Source: Ascaphus truei (taxonomy: Eukaryota; Chordata; Amphibia; Anura; Ascaphidae). Taken from it: a DNA stretch of 64,000 nt. The notes under the pieces are model-generated. The model did not search any database and had not been told where the DNA came from. It worked only from the letters and a program-made list of their open reading frames with translations. The translations under genes and the position numbers were made by a program. Position 1 is the stretch's first letter, and every line of letters starts with the position of its first letter. The stretch is from positions 1,075,430 to 1,139,429 of the forward strand of contig CM071569.1 of assembly GCA_036426205.1 (NCBI GenBank), given 5' to 3'. Of this stretch, positions 22,252-32,774 are shown piece by piece.

Positions 22252-22916
22252 CTATACTCTCATTAGCTGGGCGATCCTTTCTTCCGCTCTGCGCCCAGTA
22301 ATCGCGCCCCCTTTATTTACCATATATATTTCTATCGTTTCTCGTAGCCACCCATCCCTCTGATCCTCTATCTCCTGCATGAGGGGTTCGGGGACATAGG
22401 GGTACTCTAGCCCATGTGAGCTAATGTACTTTGCTACGAAGGCCCTTTCCGCTCAACTGGCCCTTATCAGCTTGGTGTTACCCGCCCTCCCTGGCAGCAC
22501 CCATGACAGGGGTTCGTCCGGTTCTGCCGGATCTTCCAATTTGCTTGGACCCAATGGCTCTATTAGCCCTCGACTAATATCGTACCATCTATCCTGCATC
22601 GCTTTCAGGTGATCCACCTCGGTGAACTCTCCCTTTGCCCACCAATAGTCTACCACCCCATCTTGCTCTAGGATGAACCTGGTTCTATCTAGCCAGGCCT
22701 TGTATCCCTCAAATAAGGGGGCCCACCATCGGGTCTCCTTGATCTCTTCTAGGGACGTGTTGGCTAAATCTTCCCCTTCTGGTACACCCCCTGAGGATAT
22801 GCCGGATGTACATTCTGACTGGGCCTGATACTCTGACCCCTTTTTCTGGCTAGCAATAGTGACACTGACAGCACTTGGACAGTCACTGGACACGGATACC
22901 TGCCGCCCACCGAACC
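22252..22916 (-). pseudogene. Helix-rich C-terminal segment of element protein
   Basis: In the frame -1 relative to the 705-aa ORF, coding-like sequence runs to 22252 with a single in-frame TGA at 22453-22455. Before the TGA it contains RWWAPLFEGYKAWLDRTRF and AMQDRWYDISRGLIEPLG. After it come YPYVPEPLMQEIEDQRDGW and ITGRRAEERIAQLMRV. The charged, Trp-rich, stop-poor character on both sides of the TGA suggests one domain broken by one nonsense change, and joined to the upstream ORF before an indel near 22917. I do not recognise the family. It could be a Gag-like structural region, but no matrix, capsid or CCHC knuckle motif is visible. Confidence 0.5.
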
Positions 22917-24881
22917 ATCATCGGATGTAACATAGTCCAAGCTCCCCCCAGTCCGTTCATCGGAGGTGACCCGGGAAACCCCTGACATCCCTAAGCTCGA
23001 TGAGGAGCCAAAGGAAAAGGTGATTGGGGCCGGGGCTTTAACTAGGGCCTGGGGTTTAGCTAGGGCCTGGGATTGGGCATAGGGCCGGACAGTCGGTATT
23101 CGCGGGGCTACGACCCGCTCTTCACTGCTACCTGGTCCGGTACCACCGCATGGGCTCTCCGCTTCTCCGGTCTCACTGCGCTCCAGCTTCCGTATCGATC
23201 GCCCGTTCTTCTTTGACCTTGGCGACCGGTGGACACTGCTCGAGCGAGGAGGCGCCGTCATCTCCCAGTCGGCTCCGTCCTGACCGCCGGAAACGACGTC
23301 CTGGAACGCACGTGGATCGCCGCCATCTTGGGTTGGGTCCCCAAGCGAGACCTCTTCCTCCACGACGACTTCCGGCAACGCCTTCTTCCGCTGTGGCACC
23401 GCTTGGGCCTGGCACCGTCCTTCCTCCGCCGTCGCCACCCTCGGGGCCTGGTAAAAGCATGGACTTTGCTTACCGCTCAGTGGTGTCGGGGTGGATCTGC
23501 CGCCACCGGAACCGCTGGTCACCACGGCCGTGGGACTTCGCCTCTCTGGTTGCCGCTGTACGGGCGATATTCTGCTCCGCTCACCGACGACACAGGTGAG
23601 TGGCACTCGCTTGATAGTATTGCTGCTGTGACTCACCGGCGGTCGGGTCATCAGCGCGGTAGAACGTGCAGGTTCCTCGTCCGAGGAATCCAACTTTGCT
23701 TTAGAGAGGGGCACTCCGCTCGGTGATCGACAGTGAGCCTCCCTTTTATCACCGCGTCGGTGACCGTTTCTCTCGTCCGGCTCAGCTTTGATGGGCGAGC
23801 CCGATCCTCTTTCTCCGGGATCCGTAGACTCCCTCCAGAGCGCACCGGGGAGTTCCGCCGATAGCATGGCGACATCTCCCGTGGCCTCTAATGCCTGGAC
23901 CGGCACGAATGTGGGCATGGGCCACAGATATTGCAGGCCACATTGCGCGCATCGCGCTGTAGTGCTCACAGCACCCCCCGGCAGACGACACTGTAGGCAT
24001 AGGCATGCCACTGTCTCTGTACCCGCCACTCGAAGTACCAGGAAGTCTCCTGGAGCTGAGTAGGGATGGGTAGATATCAGAGACCCTTCTTCCGATTTGC
24101 AGGCCGTATTCACTATAGGAGGTACTCTCACTAGTGGTCTGGTCTGTTCTCTGGCTCCTCGCAACTGAAGTGCAGGGGCTGGTTTGCCAACCCCTGCTCC
24201 AGCTTTCTCCATACGCATCCGCCAAAACTGGAAACCACTCCCCCTGGTTGAGATTAGGGGGAGGTCCCTTAAATTGGTTTGCTGACCCAGCACAAGGGCT
24301 GAGCTATTCATAATCCATGAGGGCGCAGCTCCAGCTTTCGCGCCATACTCACCATCAGGGTGGGGTTTTTCCGTTGACGCCTTTCCTGGCCAACTCTCTG
24401 CAAGTTGAGCATTTGCAACATTTTCTGCAACTGGCCCACGCGGTTTCCAAGGGAAGCGGGAACCGCCATTTTGGTCTGCAATATCAATCTGGTTAACGGT
24501 TGAGGTAGCTTTTGACTGTTTGTACGTCGACTGACAAGCAAGTCCATCATGTTCCTCATATCTCATCACAATGTCCTCCTCACTGTCCTCAGAGTTAGTA
24601 CCCCAAGGTCCTAGGCAGGACCAACATGGCGCAACCACAGCTTTCGCACCATTCCACAGCAGGCTCACAAAAGTCTCTTCTGTAGCTTGCTCTTCAACCG
24701 CACACATGCCATGTGCGCTCTCTTCATCGGCCTTCGTCCGCCATCTTGGACCTTCCGCACCGCGCAGATCCTCCATTCTTGCGGTCGCCATTGGGCCACT
24801 GTATATTGGATTATTGCACATGGAGCTCCTCTCTGTGGGGCAGCTGCCACACCAATACAATAAAAATGCCTTGTGCACCAC
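22764..24881 (-). CDS. 705-aa element protein, unknown function
   Basis: The only long ORF of the complete LTR element, read in element orientation, starting about 460 bp downstream of the 5' LTR. Residues about 285-315 contain CLCLQC...CAQCGLQY, a pair of CxxC motifs 13 residues apart, as in a zinc ribbon. The region around residues 350-650 is Ser/Pro/Arg/Glu-rich and probably disordered, with a SUMO-site-like IKAEPDE and an acidic patch VVVEEEVSLGD. No protease DTG, RT YxDD or integrase HHCC/DDE motif. The final 43 residues overlap another frame with better coding character (22252-22916), so the natural protein probably continued there and this copy has an indel. An MPTF/zinc-ribbon regulator or divergent Gag are both possible. 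Function not assigned. Coding sequence is GC-rich compared with flanks. Confidence 0.6.
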   Translation of the reverse strand: MVHKAFLLYWCGSCPTERSSMCNNPIYSGPMATARMEDLRGAEGPRWRTKADEESAHGMCAVEEQATEETFVSLLWNGAKAVVAPCWSCLGPWGTNSEDSEEDIVMRYEEHDGLACQSTYKQSKATSTVNQIDIADQNGGSRFPWKPRGPVAENVANAQLAESWPGKASTEKPHPDGEYGAKAGAAPSWIMNSSALVLGQQTNLRDLPLISTRGSGFQFWRMRMEKAGAGVGKPAPALQLRGAREQTRPLVRVPPIVNTACKSEEGSLISTHPYSAPGDFLVLRVAGTETVACLCLQCRLPGGAVSTTARCAQCGLQYLWPMPTFVPVQALEATGDVAMLSAELPGALWRESTDPGERGSGSPIKAEPDERNGHRRGDKREAHCRSPSGVPLSKAKLDSSDEEPARSTALMTRPPVSHSSNTIKRVPLTCVVGERSRISPVQRQPERRSPTAVVTSGSGGGRSTPTPLSGKQSPCFYQAPRVATAEEGRCQAQAVPQRKKALPEVVVEEEVSLGDPTQDGGDPRAFQDVVSGGQDGADWEMTAPPRSSSVHRSPRSKKNGRSIRKLERSETGEAESPCGGTGPGSSEERVVAPRIPTVRPYAQSQALAKPQALVKAPAPITFSFGSSSSLGMSGVSRVTSDERTGGSLDYVTSDDGSVGGRYPCPVTVQVLSVSLLLARKRGQSIRPSQNVHPAYPQGVYQKGKI

Positions 24882-25324
24882 CTTGTGTACCTAATGTAGA
24901 TCTGACTCGTGTTTGCACTACCTCAGGCTAGGCTCACTCTTTCTGTGTCTGCTGTATCTCCTTCCTTCCAGTCTGTGCTCCCTTCGGTAAGTGGTCTGGA
25001 ATGGGCTAGAGTACTCTGGCTCTTCCATGCAGTACTTGGGCGTCTACCTACTGTTGGCTAGCCTAGCGCAGACCCTCTCCAGGATTCCTGAACTACGTTA
25101 CCAGTTTATCCCTTTAGGCGTCCTACCACTAGCACTACCTCAAGGTGACTAGGACAGCTATAGCCCCGCTCCAGCCCCACTAACTCCTTGCAGGATCCCA
25201 GGTCGTCCTTGCGGTCTGCAGCTCCCTTGACTACCCCTGGCTCCTTCCCACATAGCACAAAGTGGCAGCAGACACTCTCTCTGTTTCCCAGTGTGCCTAG
25301 CAAAAGCCTGTCCTGTTGACAGGT
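24882..25324 (-). other. Leader of the LTR element
   Basis: Non-coding stretch between primer site and ORF. The plus strand shows CTTCCAGTCTGTGCTCCCTTCGGTAAG-type words but no clear splice sites in element orientation were verified. Confidence 0.5.
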
Positions 25325-25342
25325 ATCTCAGCAGTGCCTCCA
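25325..25342 (-). promoter_or_regulatory. Primer binding site, tRNA-Thr-like
   Basis: TGGAGGCACTGCTGAGAT begins two bases inside the 5' LTR. It agrees at 16 of 18 positions with the complement of the vertebrate tRNA-Thr(AGT) 3' end as I remember it (TGGAGGCACCGCTGGGAT). Confidence 0.75.
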
Positions 25343-25344
25343 AA

Positions 25345-26178
25345 TGTAACGGTATTCCCTCTGGTCTGACCCACCCAATCTCATATTGGCCCGTGTGGTC
25401 TAACCAGCCCCCATTACATGTTCGTGTCTGGTGGTGCACCTGTAGGCAAAAGGACTCCTGAGTCTCCTGCATGATCGTGTTTGGGGATTGTCAAGCCAGA
25501 CAGGCAGCTGAGGTAGTGTGTGCGAGTCCTACCTATATCATGTGCAGCGCCTCCCCCTCATCAGGGTCTCTGCATCAACAGGGAGATGGTCCTGATGAAG
25601 AACTCCTTCTTGGTGGTGCCTCCCACTGACGAGTAACTTCACACTCACACAGTGGGGTTCTCTTTGAACAGGGCATCTTTATTGTTGACGATGGTATGGA
25701 CAGACTGCCCCTTGCAGCGGTTTGCTCAGCCGCACATCTCGCCGTACTGTCCCTTGAAAAGGTATGCCCTCCCAATGGAGTGGGATCCCTTCTCCCCGTA
25801 GGGAGATCACCCCTGTGCCAGGTCCCTGGGCACAGTGTGGCCTTATCAGGCTTGATAATACTTGATGTAGAAACGGGCCACTAGTTACTGCACTAGTGGA
25901 CCCTTCATTTCCAACGCACTCCAACAACTCTCCAACCTCCAACACAACGGAACTAACTAACTTTGGGCAGTGCTGTGCCTTATACACCTCAGGAACCAGG
26001 CACATCTCTGATGTCACTAACTGTGGACTCAGAGTATGTAGCCACTCCCATCCATACATAGGGCACCTCACCAGGTTGTGAGGGCAAACCTCCGTGATTA
26101 CTGCTGGCATCCCCGTAACTTACCAGGTTTACTGCCAGCAGGAGAGACAACTGCAGACCATTTTACAGCATGGCTACA
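25345..26178 (-). repeat. 5' LTR of the complete element
   Basis: 834 bp, TGTAACGG...GGCTACA on the plus strand. Nearly identical to 21102-21936, and homologous to the solo LTR at 11282-12127. Confidence 0.92.
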
Positions 26179-26182
26179 TGTG

Positions 26183-26974
26183 GATATATGGTTTTTTCTT
26201 CCATTTCGATATGAGGTGTGTTGGTATGTTGATGGATGACCGTACTGAAAATCCCACACTGCTGCTGAAACATTTCTCTCAGTATTTGTTCCTTACGGTG
26301 ACCCTGTTTCTGATTTTCTGGGTTTGCAAATCATTATTTAACTATGAAAAAAATCGGGTTCAAGCAGCATGAAGGCATCCACCCAGACATCTGATATCCC
26401 AATTAGGTTCTCATCATATGTGATTTCAGTATGGGACCTGAGAGGGAATGTAGCATTGCCCTTTAAAGATGAACAGAGAGCATCTGTCTTGGTAACTCTG
26501 GCATTGCTGACGCAAGCAGTGTGATAAATTGGACACATGCTTGGAATAATACTAAGGCAGTATAAAAATAAGATCCATACTTAATGACTTAAAGTCGCAG
26601 TGCAACCTTTATGTACGCTGTCACATACATGGCCAGGCGAGCAGGATTATATTTATATCTGTGATACTAAAGGGGTCGCAATCAATAACAGCTACAGGTC
26701 GTGCGTGTCTCATTTTATTTGATTTTTTTACCAGCACTGCCGACGGCTGAGACGTGCAGTAAGGCAAATGGACTGTATGAAAGGAATTTCAGGGGAACAG
26801 TCTGCAGTTTGTAGAATTTAATAGGGATTAAGTACCTTTTTACAAATGTAAGCTCTAAAGTAATGTAAAAGACTGCTACATACAGTACAACATAGGGTTC
26901 AGCTTTAAAGTTATCAGGGGTTTTCAGAGAGTTCAATTTCCCCGCCTGCTTTATTTGTAAGTTGGCAATTATAA
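26183..26974. other. Unassigned spacer
   Basis: A/T-leaning sequence with short frames on both strands. No gene or repeat identified. Confidence 0.4.
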
Positions 26975-27340
26975 AGTGTTTGTCTTCAACGTCCTAGATC
27001 TCTTCCTCCCACTTGGCGGTGTTGATGTTGCAAACATTGAAGTGAGATTTCGGGGTGTCCTTGCAGTGTTTCTATGGCCCTCCTGTTTGTTTGTTTTTAC
27101 CATAAACAAGTTGACAGTAGAAAAACTGTTTGGAGATGTTGGAATCTTCCATTCTTATGACCTGCTCCTCCCAGCACAGGCGGTTACTAGAAGCGATCCA
27201 ACGCTTGGCAAGTTGCTGCAAGTGAGAACTTTAGTGTGTGTTACTGTACTCTGCCAGTCCAAGAATTGGCGCTTGCAGCGTTGGTGGAATTGTTCAAGGT
27301 GGAGCGTGAGTCGATTGTGAAGACCTAGAGATGTTCGCTC
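26975..27340 (-). pseudogene. Retroelement protein C-terminal remnant
   Basis: On the minus strand, frames read LEQFHQRCKRQFLDWQ, VTHTKVLTCSNLPSVGSLLV and, after a frameshift, a block resembling RRM.DSRIPKQLFYGQLVYGKNKQGG. This matches the common LINE C-terminal pattern (RCLRSILGIKWQDRVTNTEVL, LPSIEALLxRAQLRWAGHVRRM). Frameshifts and stops make it non-functional. The clade cannot be settled from this piece. Confidence 0.6.
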
Positions 27341-27383
27341 CAGATATGAGCTTACATTGGATATTTTAAGGCAGCAATACTAC

Positions 27384-28521
27384 TGTAGCCAGGTACTCTC
27401 CGGTCTCCCCACGCTCCCGGTTCCCCCCCTCCTTACCCTTAGTGTAACGCAGGGCAAATAGAGTTGCCGGTGGTTCTCGCCCCAGGACGCCGCCATATTA
27501 GGTGTGCGCGGGCACGAGCGCAGAGTCAGGGCATGCGCAGAAGCGGCAAAGGCCGGGAAGAGCCCTGGAAGGTTGCGCATGAGCGGGCAAGGTCGCAGCG
27601 GCCATTAGAATCGTGGAGGAGCAGTGCCCTATGCGCACGCTGTCGCATGTTAATCTGGCAGCTTAAGGACTACAACTCCCATGATGCTCAGGGAGGAAGC
27701 TGCCTGGTGACTTACGAGAGCCAATAGGATGGCTGGATTGCTTCTGGAGGAAGGAAAGACTATTGCCTGCTGGGACAGGAAGTGCCAGTGAAGACCAGGA
27801 GCCTGAAGTTGCAGGTTGGTCCATGGAGCAGTGCTCCAGGGACTAGGCCAGAGGTCAATCCCCCAGGGCCCAGTTAGTTCCCTGAGTCACTGTATATGTG
27901 TTCTGAGTGCTTGCTATAGGGAAGGCCTTAATGTAGGGACCCTTTCATATAGCATTAGAGAGAGATTTGCTGCAAGACGTTGCATGAGAGCCAGTGCAGC
28001 CTGAGTGCTGAAACAGACGCTGATTCCTTAAAGAGACAGTCAGTCAAGAATCATCCGGCTGGAGATCCTCCCCTTGTGAGACAGACAGTGGATTCATCCC
28101 TGCCCAGAGCGGCATGGTGCGGTGTGGGATCACTGTGCGGTATTGCTGAGTCCCAAGGATTATCCTGATCAGGAGCAGTGATCAGGGAGGTAGTATAATA
28201 AGTGCACCAACGGGCCCCAACACAGGGAAGCGCTGTCCCTCACATTCACACTGACTTTCTAGCTGGTGGACACTAAGAGGATAAGTGCCCCGGCACCCAG
28301 GTACACCAAGTACTAGGTGATATCAAGATTGACACTAAGCACACACTCAGTTTCATATGCGTGATGATGTAATGCTGTGCATGCAGAGTAATGCTATGTT
28401 GGTTTTATGCTAAGTGTTCTTATTATTCCGGTCAGTAAATACTGTTTATCCAATCACGTGTGGTATTGTATATGTGGGTTCTGATAAGGGCACACTCCCA
28501 CCACGTTGGGATCTCTCATCA
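27384..28521 (+). mobile_element. Long LTR followed by primer site
   Basis: Proposed from TGTAGCCAGGTACTCTCC to CTCTCATCA (1138 bp), directly followed by a TGGAGGCGCTGCACC primer site at 28523. The right end is well placed by the primer site. The left end is inferred from the TG dinucleotide. Internal sequence is lost after about 28600, where A/T-rich DNA and a solo LTR follow. Confidence 0.6.
27666..27690 (+). promoter_or_regulatory. ZNF143/Staf-type motif in the LTR
   Basis: GGACTACAACTCCCATGATG matches the known SBS motif ACTACAATTCCCAnnATGC recognised by ZNF143/Staf. Its place inside an LTR suggests a promoter or enhancer element carried by the retroelement. Confidence 0.6.
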
Positions 28522-28522
28522 G

Positions 28523-28602
28523 TGGAGGCGCTGCACCGAGTGTAAGTACACCCCAGGCTCTCAGTGGTGGAGGCTCAGGCCTCAGGTTATCCTAACAGGT
28601 GA
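28523..28602 (+). promoter_or_regulatory. Primer site and leader block
   Basis: TGGAGGCGCTGCACCGAG then GGTGGAGGCTCAGGCC and CCTAACAGGTGAAAGC. This order matches leaders at 6241, 37836, 44139 and 51970, ending in a splice-donor-like CAGGTGA. Confidence 0.65.
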
Positions 28603-28670
28603 AAGCAGCATCAGTAGTACAGTTCCACTCTACATTACCCTTTTTTTCTTTATTATTTTAATAAGTAAAG

Positions 28671-29242
28671 TGTAACAGGGGATTTATCCCTGTTCAGAAA
28701 ACTTGCCTCTAATCCAGCAGTGTGCTGGTTAATTGACCAGCACCTGGCTGATTGGAGGTTTGTTAGAGAAAAGGCTCCTCCTGAGACAGGAAGGAAACTC
28801 CTGAGCACACCTGTGAGCTGAACAAGGAGACAGACAGAGGGGAGGTTCCTGAGTCTCACAGAGGAGACTGACCGAGGGAACACAGATGTCTGGAGCTTAC
28901 AGGACTTCTAAACCTGACTGCTGATATAGCCTGAGGAAAAGGCAGCAACCCAGTAACGAGAGAAGCCTTCCCCACTACAGCTACCAGAGAGACAGATAAG
29001 ACTTTCTTTTGGAACTATGTATCTGTATATATGTTTATATTTTGGGGCTGGTGAATAGCTTGGCTAACCAATCCAGTCAGAGAGGGCTGAGCTAAAGGTG
29101 TAGTCTCCAAAGCCGAGATAGGTTTTTGTTTGGCTTATTATCATATGTTTTGCTGTGTAAAAGGGAGAGGCGCAATAAAGCCTAATTTTAATTTCACCTT
29201 AAAAACAATCTCCATTGCATACCTCTGAACACTCCTCTTACA
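28671..29242 (+). mobile_element. Solo LTR, 5-bp TSD TAAAG
   Basis: 572 bp from TGTAACAGGG to CCTCTTACA. Flanked exactly by TAAAG at 28666-28670 and 29243-29247. Poly(A) signal AATAAA at 29174-29179. Same family as 54126-54751 (shared ACTTGCCTCTAATCCAGCAG and GCGCAATAAAGCCTAATT). No internal sequence, hence a solo LTR. Confidence 0.93.
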
Positions 29243-29399
29243 TAAAGCATGTGACAATGTATCATCTACATTCTTACCGAAGCTGGCAATCGTTTGGCGC
29301 TCCTGTTACCATTCTGTAAACATCCTGATAATGTGCCTAGCACCAGGGGGGGTCTGCAACTCTCAAGGAAGAAGAGCCATTTTATAAAATGTGTCTTTG

Positions 29400-29476
29400 T
29401 CCCAAATATTCAGAGAGCCGCAGCACATGCATGAATATTACACCCCCTGTGCACACACGAATAGGCAGTGAATAGG
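29400..29476. repeat. Left part of a tandem array split by a hAT element
   Basis: CAGCACATGCATGAATATTACACCCC followed by CACACGAATAGGCAGTG. The same words resume at 31271 on the other side of the hAT-like element. Confidence 0.75.
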
Positions 29477-30169
29477 CAGTGCTCGACAAACCCGGTCGCC
29501 CACTCGCCAGGTGCGAATGGAAATTGGCCGGTGGCCAGTTACTTTTCCACTGCTCTGCAAAAAAAAATTATTTTTTTAAATCCCCCTAGCTGAATGGTCA
29601 ATAGGGCATGACGCGGAATGGAGCCTTTCCTTCTCTGCAGGGGTAAGTAATGTGAGTGCTGCTGCTGCTCGCGCGGTCCCGTCTCCTGCCCCCCGTGGCT
29701 GACTGGTGGTAGCGGGGGTGTTCCCCCCTTCACTCCCACGTCCCCCCTTCTCTCCCCGGTCCCCCCTGCTCTCCCCGGTTCCTCCCGGTCCCCGCGTGGG
29801 GCGGAGGTGTTTCCCCGGTCCCCGCTTCCCCCAGCTTCCCTTGTGGGGCGGAGGTTTTCCCCCTTACTCCCCGCTTCCCCCGGCTTCCCACGCGGGGCGG
29901 GAATTCTCTCCCTGGTCCCCGCTTCCCCCGGCTTCCCGCACGAGGCGGAGGTGTTTCCCCTTACTCCCTGCTTCCCCCGGCTGCCCGGGCGGGGCGGCAG
30001 ATGGTAGCGGGGATGTTTCCCCCTTACTCCCTTGGTCTCCGCTTCCCCCCGGTCCCTGTGGCTACCCGCGTGGGGAAAGGCGGGGCGGTGGTGGTGCTCG
30101 GTCGTGTGGCCTTTCCGCTCTTCTTCCCCCTGTCCCGTCACCTCACCCACCCAATCGCCCCCTGTCACC

Positions 30170-30640
30170 TCCTGTCTCTCGCCCCCTGTCGCTCTCCCTG
30201 TCTTTCGCCCTCTCTCTCTGTCTCTCGCCCTCTCTCTCTCTGTCTCTCGCCCTCTCGCCTCTGTCTCTCACCCTCTGTCTCTCGCCCTCTGTCTCTGACC
30301 CCCTCTCTCTCTCTGTCTCTGACCCTCTCTCTCTTTCTCTGACCCTCTCTCTGTCTCTGACCCCCTCTCTCTCTCGCTCTGACCCTCTCGCTCTCTCTCT
30401 CTTTGTCTCTGACCCTCTCTGTCTCTGACCCTCTCTTTCTCTCTGACCCTCTCTCTCTCTCTCTGACCCTCTCTCTCTCTGACCCTGTCTCTGACCCTCT
30501 CTCTCTGTCTCTGACCCTCTCTCTCTCTGTCTCTGACTCTCTCTTTCTCTCGCTCTTACCCTTTCTCTCTCTCTCACCCTTTCTCTCTCATCCTCTCTCT
30601 GTGTCTCTCACCCACACTCTCTGTCTGTCTCACACTCTGG
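30170..30640. repeat. CTCTCTCTGACC microsatellite tract
   Basis: Nearly pure C/T with TCTCTGACCC units. Open in several frames without coding meaning. Confidence 0.95.
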
Positions 30641-31007
30641 ATCTGGATCTCTTATTTACCCTAAATATCTTAACTGCCCTATACCTACACCGAAATAACC
30701 TATACTGCTTTCTTCCAGATCTGACTCAAGCTTCACACGGGAGACATCAGAATCCCCCCTAATCCAGAAGACAGGTAAGGAACACCTCCCCTCCAATGTA
30801 TTACATTGCGGGAATGAGGGTACCTGGACATTGAGAGACTGCGGATCAGGTAAGATCCCAGGCGGGATTGCTGCTTTAGATATTGTGAAGCAGGGACGTC
30901 CAGACACTGGTTAAGGGGTTCAGGAAACTAGTCATTCACATCTGGCTTTTATTTCTAGATCATGAAATTTAACACACAAAAAAAACAAACACACAAACAA
31001 CACAAAA

Positions 31008-31015
31008 CCCACACA

Positions 31016-31056
<41 letters not shown>
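31008..31056. repeat. CA dinucleotide microsatellite
   Basis: About 24 CA units inside the right part of the hAT-like element. Confidence 0.95.
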
Positions 31057-31058
<2 letters not shown>

Positions 31059-31270
31059 AACAAGGACTAATTGTAGAATAATGTAATACAATAAATACAT
31101 TTATGTCAAAAACGAATGTTGTTCTTACTATGAATTTATTAAATTTATTTTATTTATATATTTTATTTTAAAGCGGGGTTGGGACGGGACTAGGGTTGGG
31201 GGCGGGACTAGGTGGCGAGTAGATTTTTTTGGTTCGGCGAGTAGATTTTTGGGTGATTTGTCAAACACTG

Positions 31271-31495
31271 CGAATAGGTATATACTGTATAAGCATTAAC
31301 ATACAGCACATGCATGAATATTACACCCCCACAAACACATATATATATATACTGTACACACGCTAATAGGTATATACTGTATAAGCATTAACATACAGCA
31401 CATGCATGAATATTACACCCCCACAAAGACATACATATATACTGTACGCACGCTAATAGGTATATACTGTATAAGCATTAACATACGACGAAATA
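31271..31495. repeat. About 95-bp tandem repeat
   Basis: GAATAGGTATATACTGTATA then AGCATTAACATACAGCACATG and CATGAATATTACACCCCCAC recurs at 31276, 31366 and 31456. Interrupted on its left by the hAT-like element. Confidence 0.85.
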
Positions 31496-31589
31496 TGTGG
31501 GGGAATTAAATGCATCTCACAATAATAAGTCCCATTATTTAGTTTTTTTCATTTGTTTTCTGTGCAAAACAGTGACATTTACAAATAAT

Positions 31590-31696
31590 AAATACATACA
31601 TGCATACACGACCCCTCCCAAACACACACACACACTACCCCCCAAATACACACACACACACTACACCCCCTAAATACACACACATTATATATATAT

Positions 31697-31742
<46 letters not shown>

Positions 31743-32770
31743 GCCCCACACACCACACCACCTACACACACACAACTCACACCCACCACACACACCCACA
31801 TCGAAACACACACACTACCATCCCCAAATACCCAACACCCCCACTACACCCCCTAAATCAACACACATTATATATATACTATATATATATATATGCATAC
31901 TACACCACAAAAACATACAAGCCGGGACACCACCTCACACGAAACCCCCGACCTTACCAGCACAGCACCTCCGCACAAGCCAACGCAAATTCCTTGATGA
32001 CCCGTACGAAGGGGTACACGACACCAGCCCCCGAGGCCAGCCCATGCCTCCGACCACTCGCGAGTGTGAAGGGACCCAATCCAAATCCTCCCGCCGTCCT
32101 CTCCACGCCCTCCGCCATCGCCACCCCTCAGGCGCCCGCTCTGTCTTTAGACACCCACAACAACCATCGCACCGGACAGCCGCGAATCAGCGAACAAAGG
32201 CCCCACAATGGGGCCTGCAATGACCTCCTGTGCGAACATACTCGCCCACGGCGAACAAAGCCTCCCTTGATACGGACCCGAGCATGCAGCCAAAGACTAC
32301 GCGTCCGCCCCCCCCCCCCCCCCCCCACCCAGCCCCCCCCCCGGAGGGGCTCCCCACCCCTCCCGAGCCTAAGGAATGGGCCTCCCAACCCCCTCGCATA
32401 CACACACCCATTATATATTTATTATATATATATATACTACTTTACACACACACAACACACACCAGCCACACACACACCGACACACACTACCCCCCCTAAA
32501 TCACACACGATTTATAATAATATATATATATATAATATATTATATATATATAATATATCTATATTTATACAACTACATACACAAACACAAACACACACAC
32601 ACACACACTCACACACTAACCCCCTAAATACACACAAACACACACACACACTACCCCACCAAATACACACACACACACACACACACACTACCCCACCAAA
32701 TACACACACACACTAGCCCCCCTAAATTCACACACATTATATATATATATATACATACACACACACATAC
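31590..32770. repeat. CA/TA-rich low-complexity region with GC-rich island
   Basis: CACACA, TATATA and ACTACCCCCCTAAATACACA units fill 31590-31920 and 32400-32770. Between them, 31930-32400 is GC-rich unique-looking sequence with a C run (32310-32345). Frames of up to 240 aa (Thr/His/Pro-rich) follow the repeat and are not genes. Confidence 0.85.
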
Positions 32771-32774
32771 GTCC

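Larger units (their letters stand above)
21102..26178 (-). mobile_element. Complete LTR retrotransposon, no pol visible
   Basis: 5077 bp, flanked by TGTG at 21098-21101 and 26179-26182. On the minus strand the order is 5' LTR (26178-25345), two-base gap, primer site, leader, long ORF, polypurine tract, 3' LTR (21936-21102). The LTRs differ at roughly 25 positions by eye (about 3%), so the insertion is fairly young. The 3408-bp internal region lacks recognisable protease, RT, RNase H or integrase, so the element is probably non-autonomous and relies on a related element for replication. Confidence 0.9.
29477..31270. mobile_element. Non-autonomous hAT-like element, 1.8 kb
   Basis: Ends CAGTGCTCGACAAA and the complement of TTTGTCAAACACTG are inverted with two mismatches. 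Flanks TGAATAGG (29469-29476) and CGAATAGG (31271-31278) agree at seven of eight bases. The interior has a GC-rich block (29690-30130), a CTCT tract and a CA microsatellite, and no transposase. The 240-aa frame at 29706-30428 and its minus partner are low-complexity artefacts. Confidence 0.85.

Noticed and set aside
23150..24063. Plus-strand ORFs of 91-165 aa
   Set aside because: Shadows of the GC-rich minus-strand ORF of the LTR element.
29539..30577. ORFs of 144-240 aa on both strands
   Set aside because: GC-rich and CTCT low-complexity interior of a hAT-like element.
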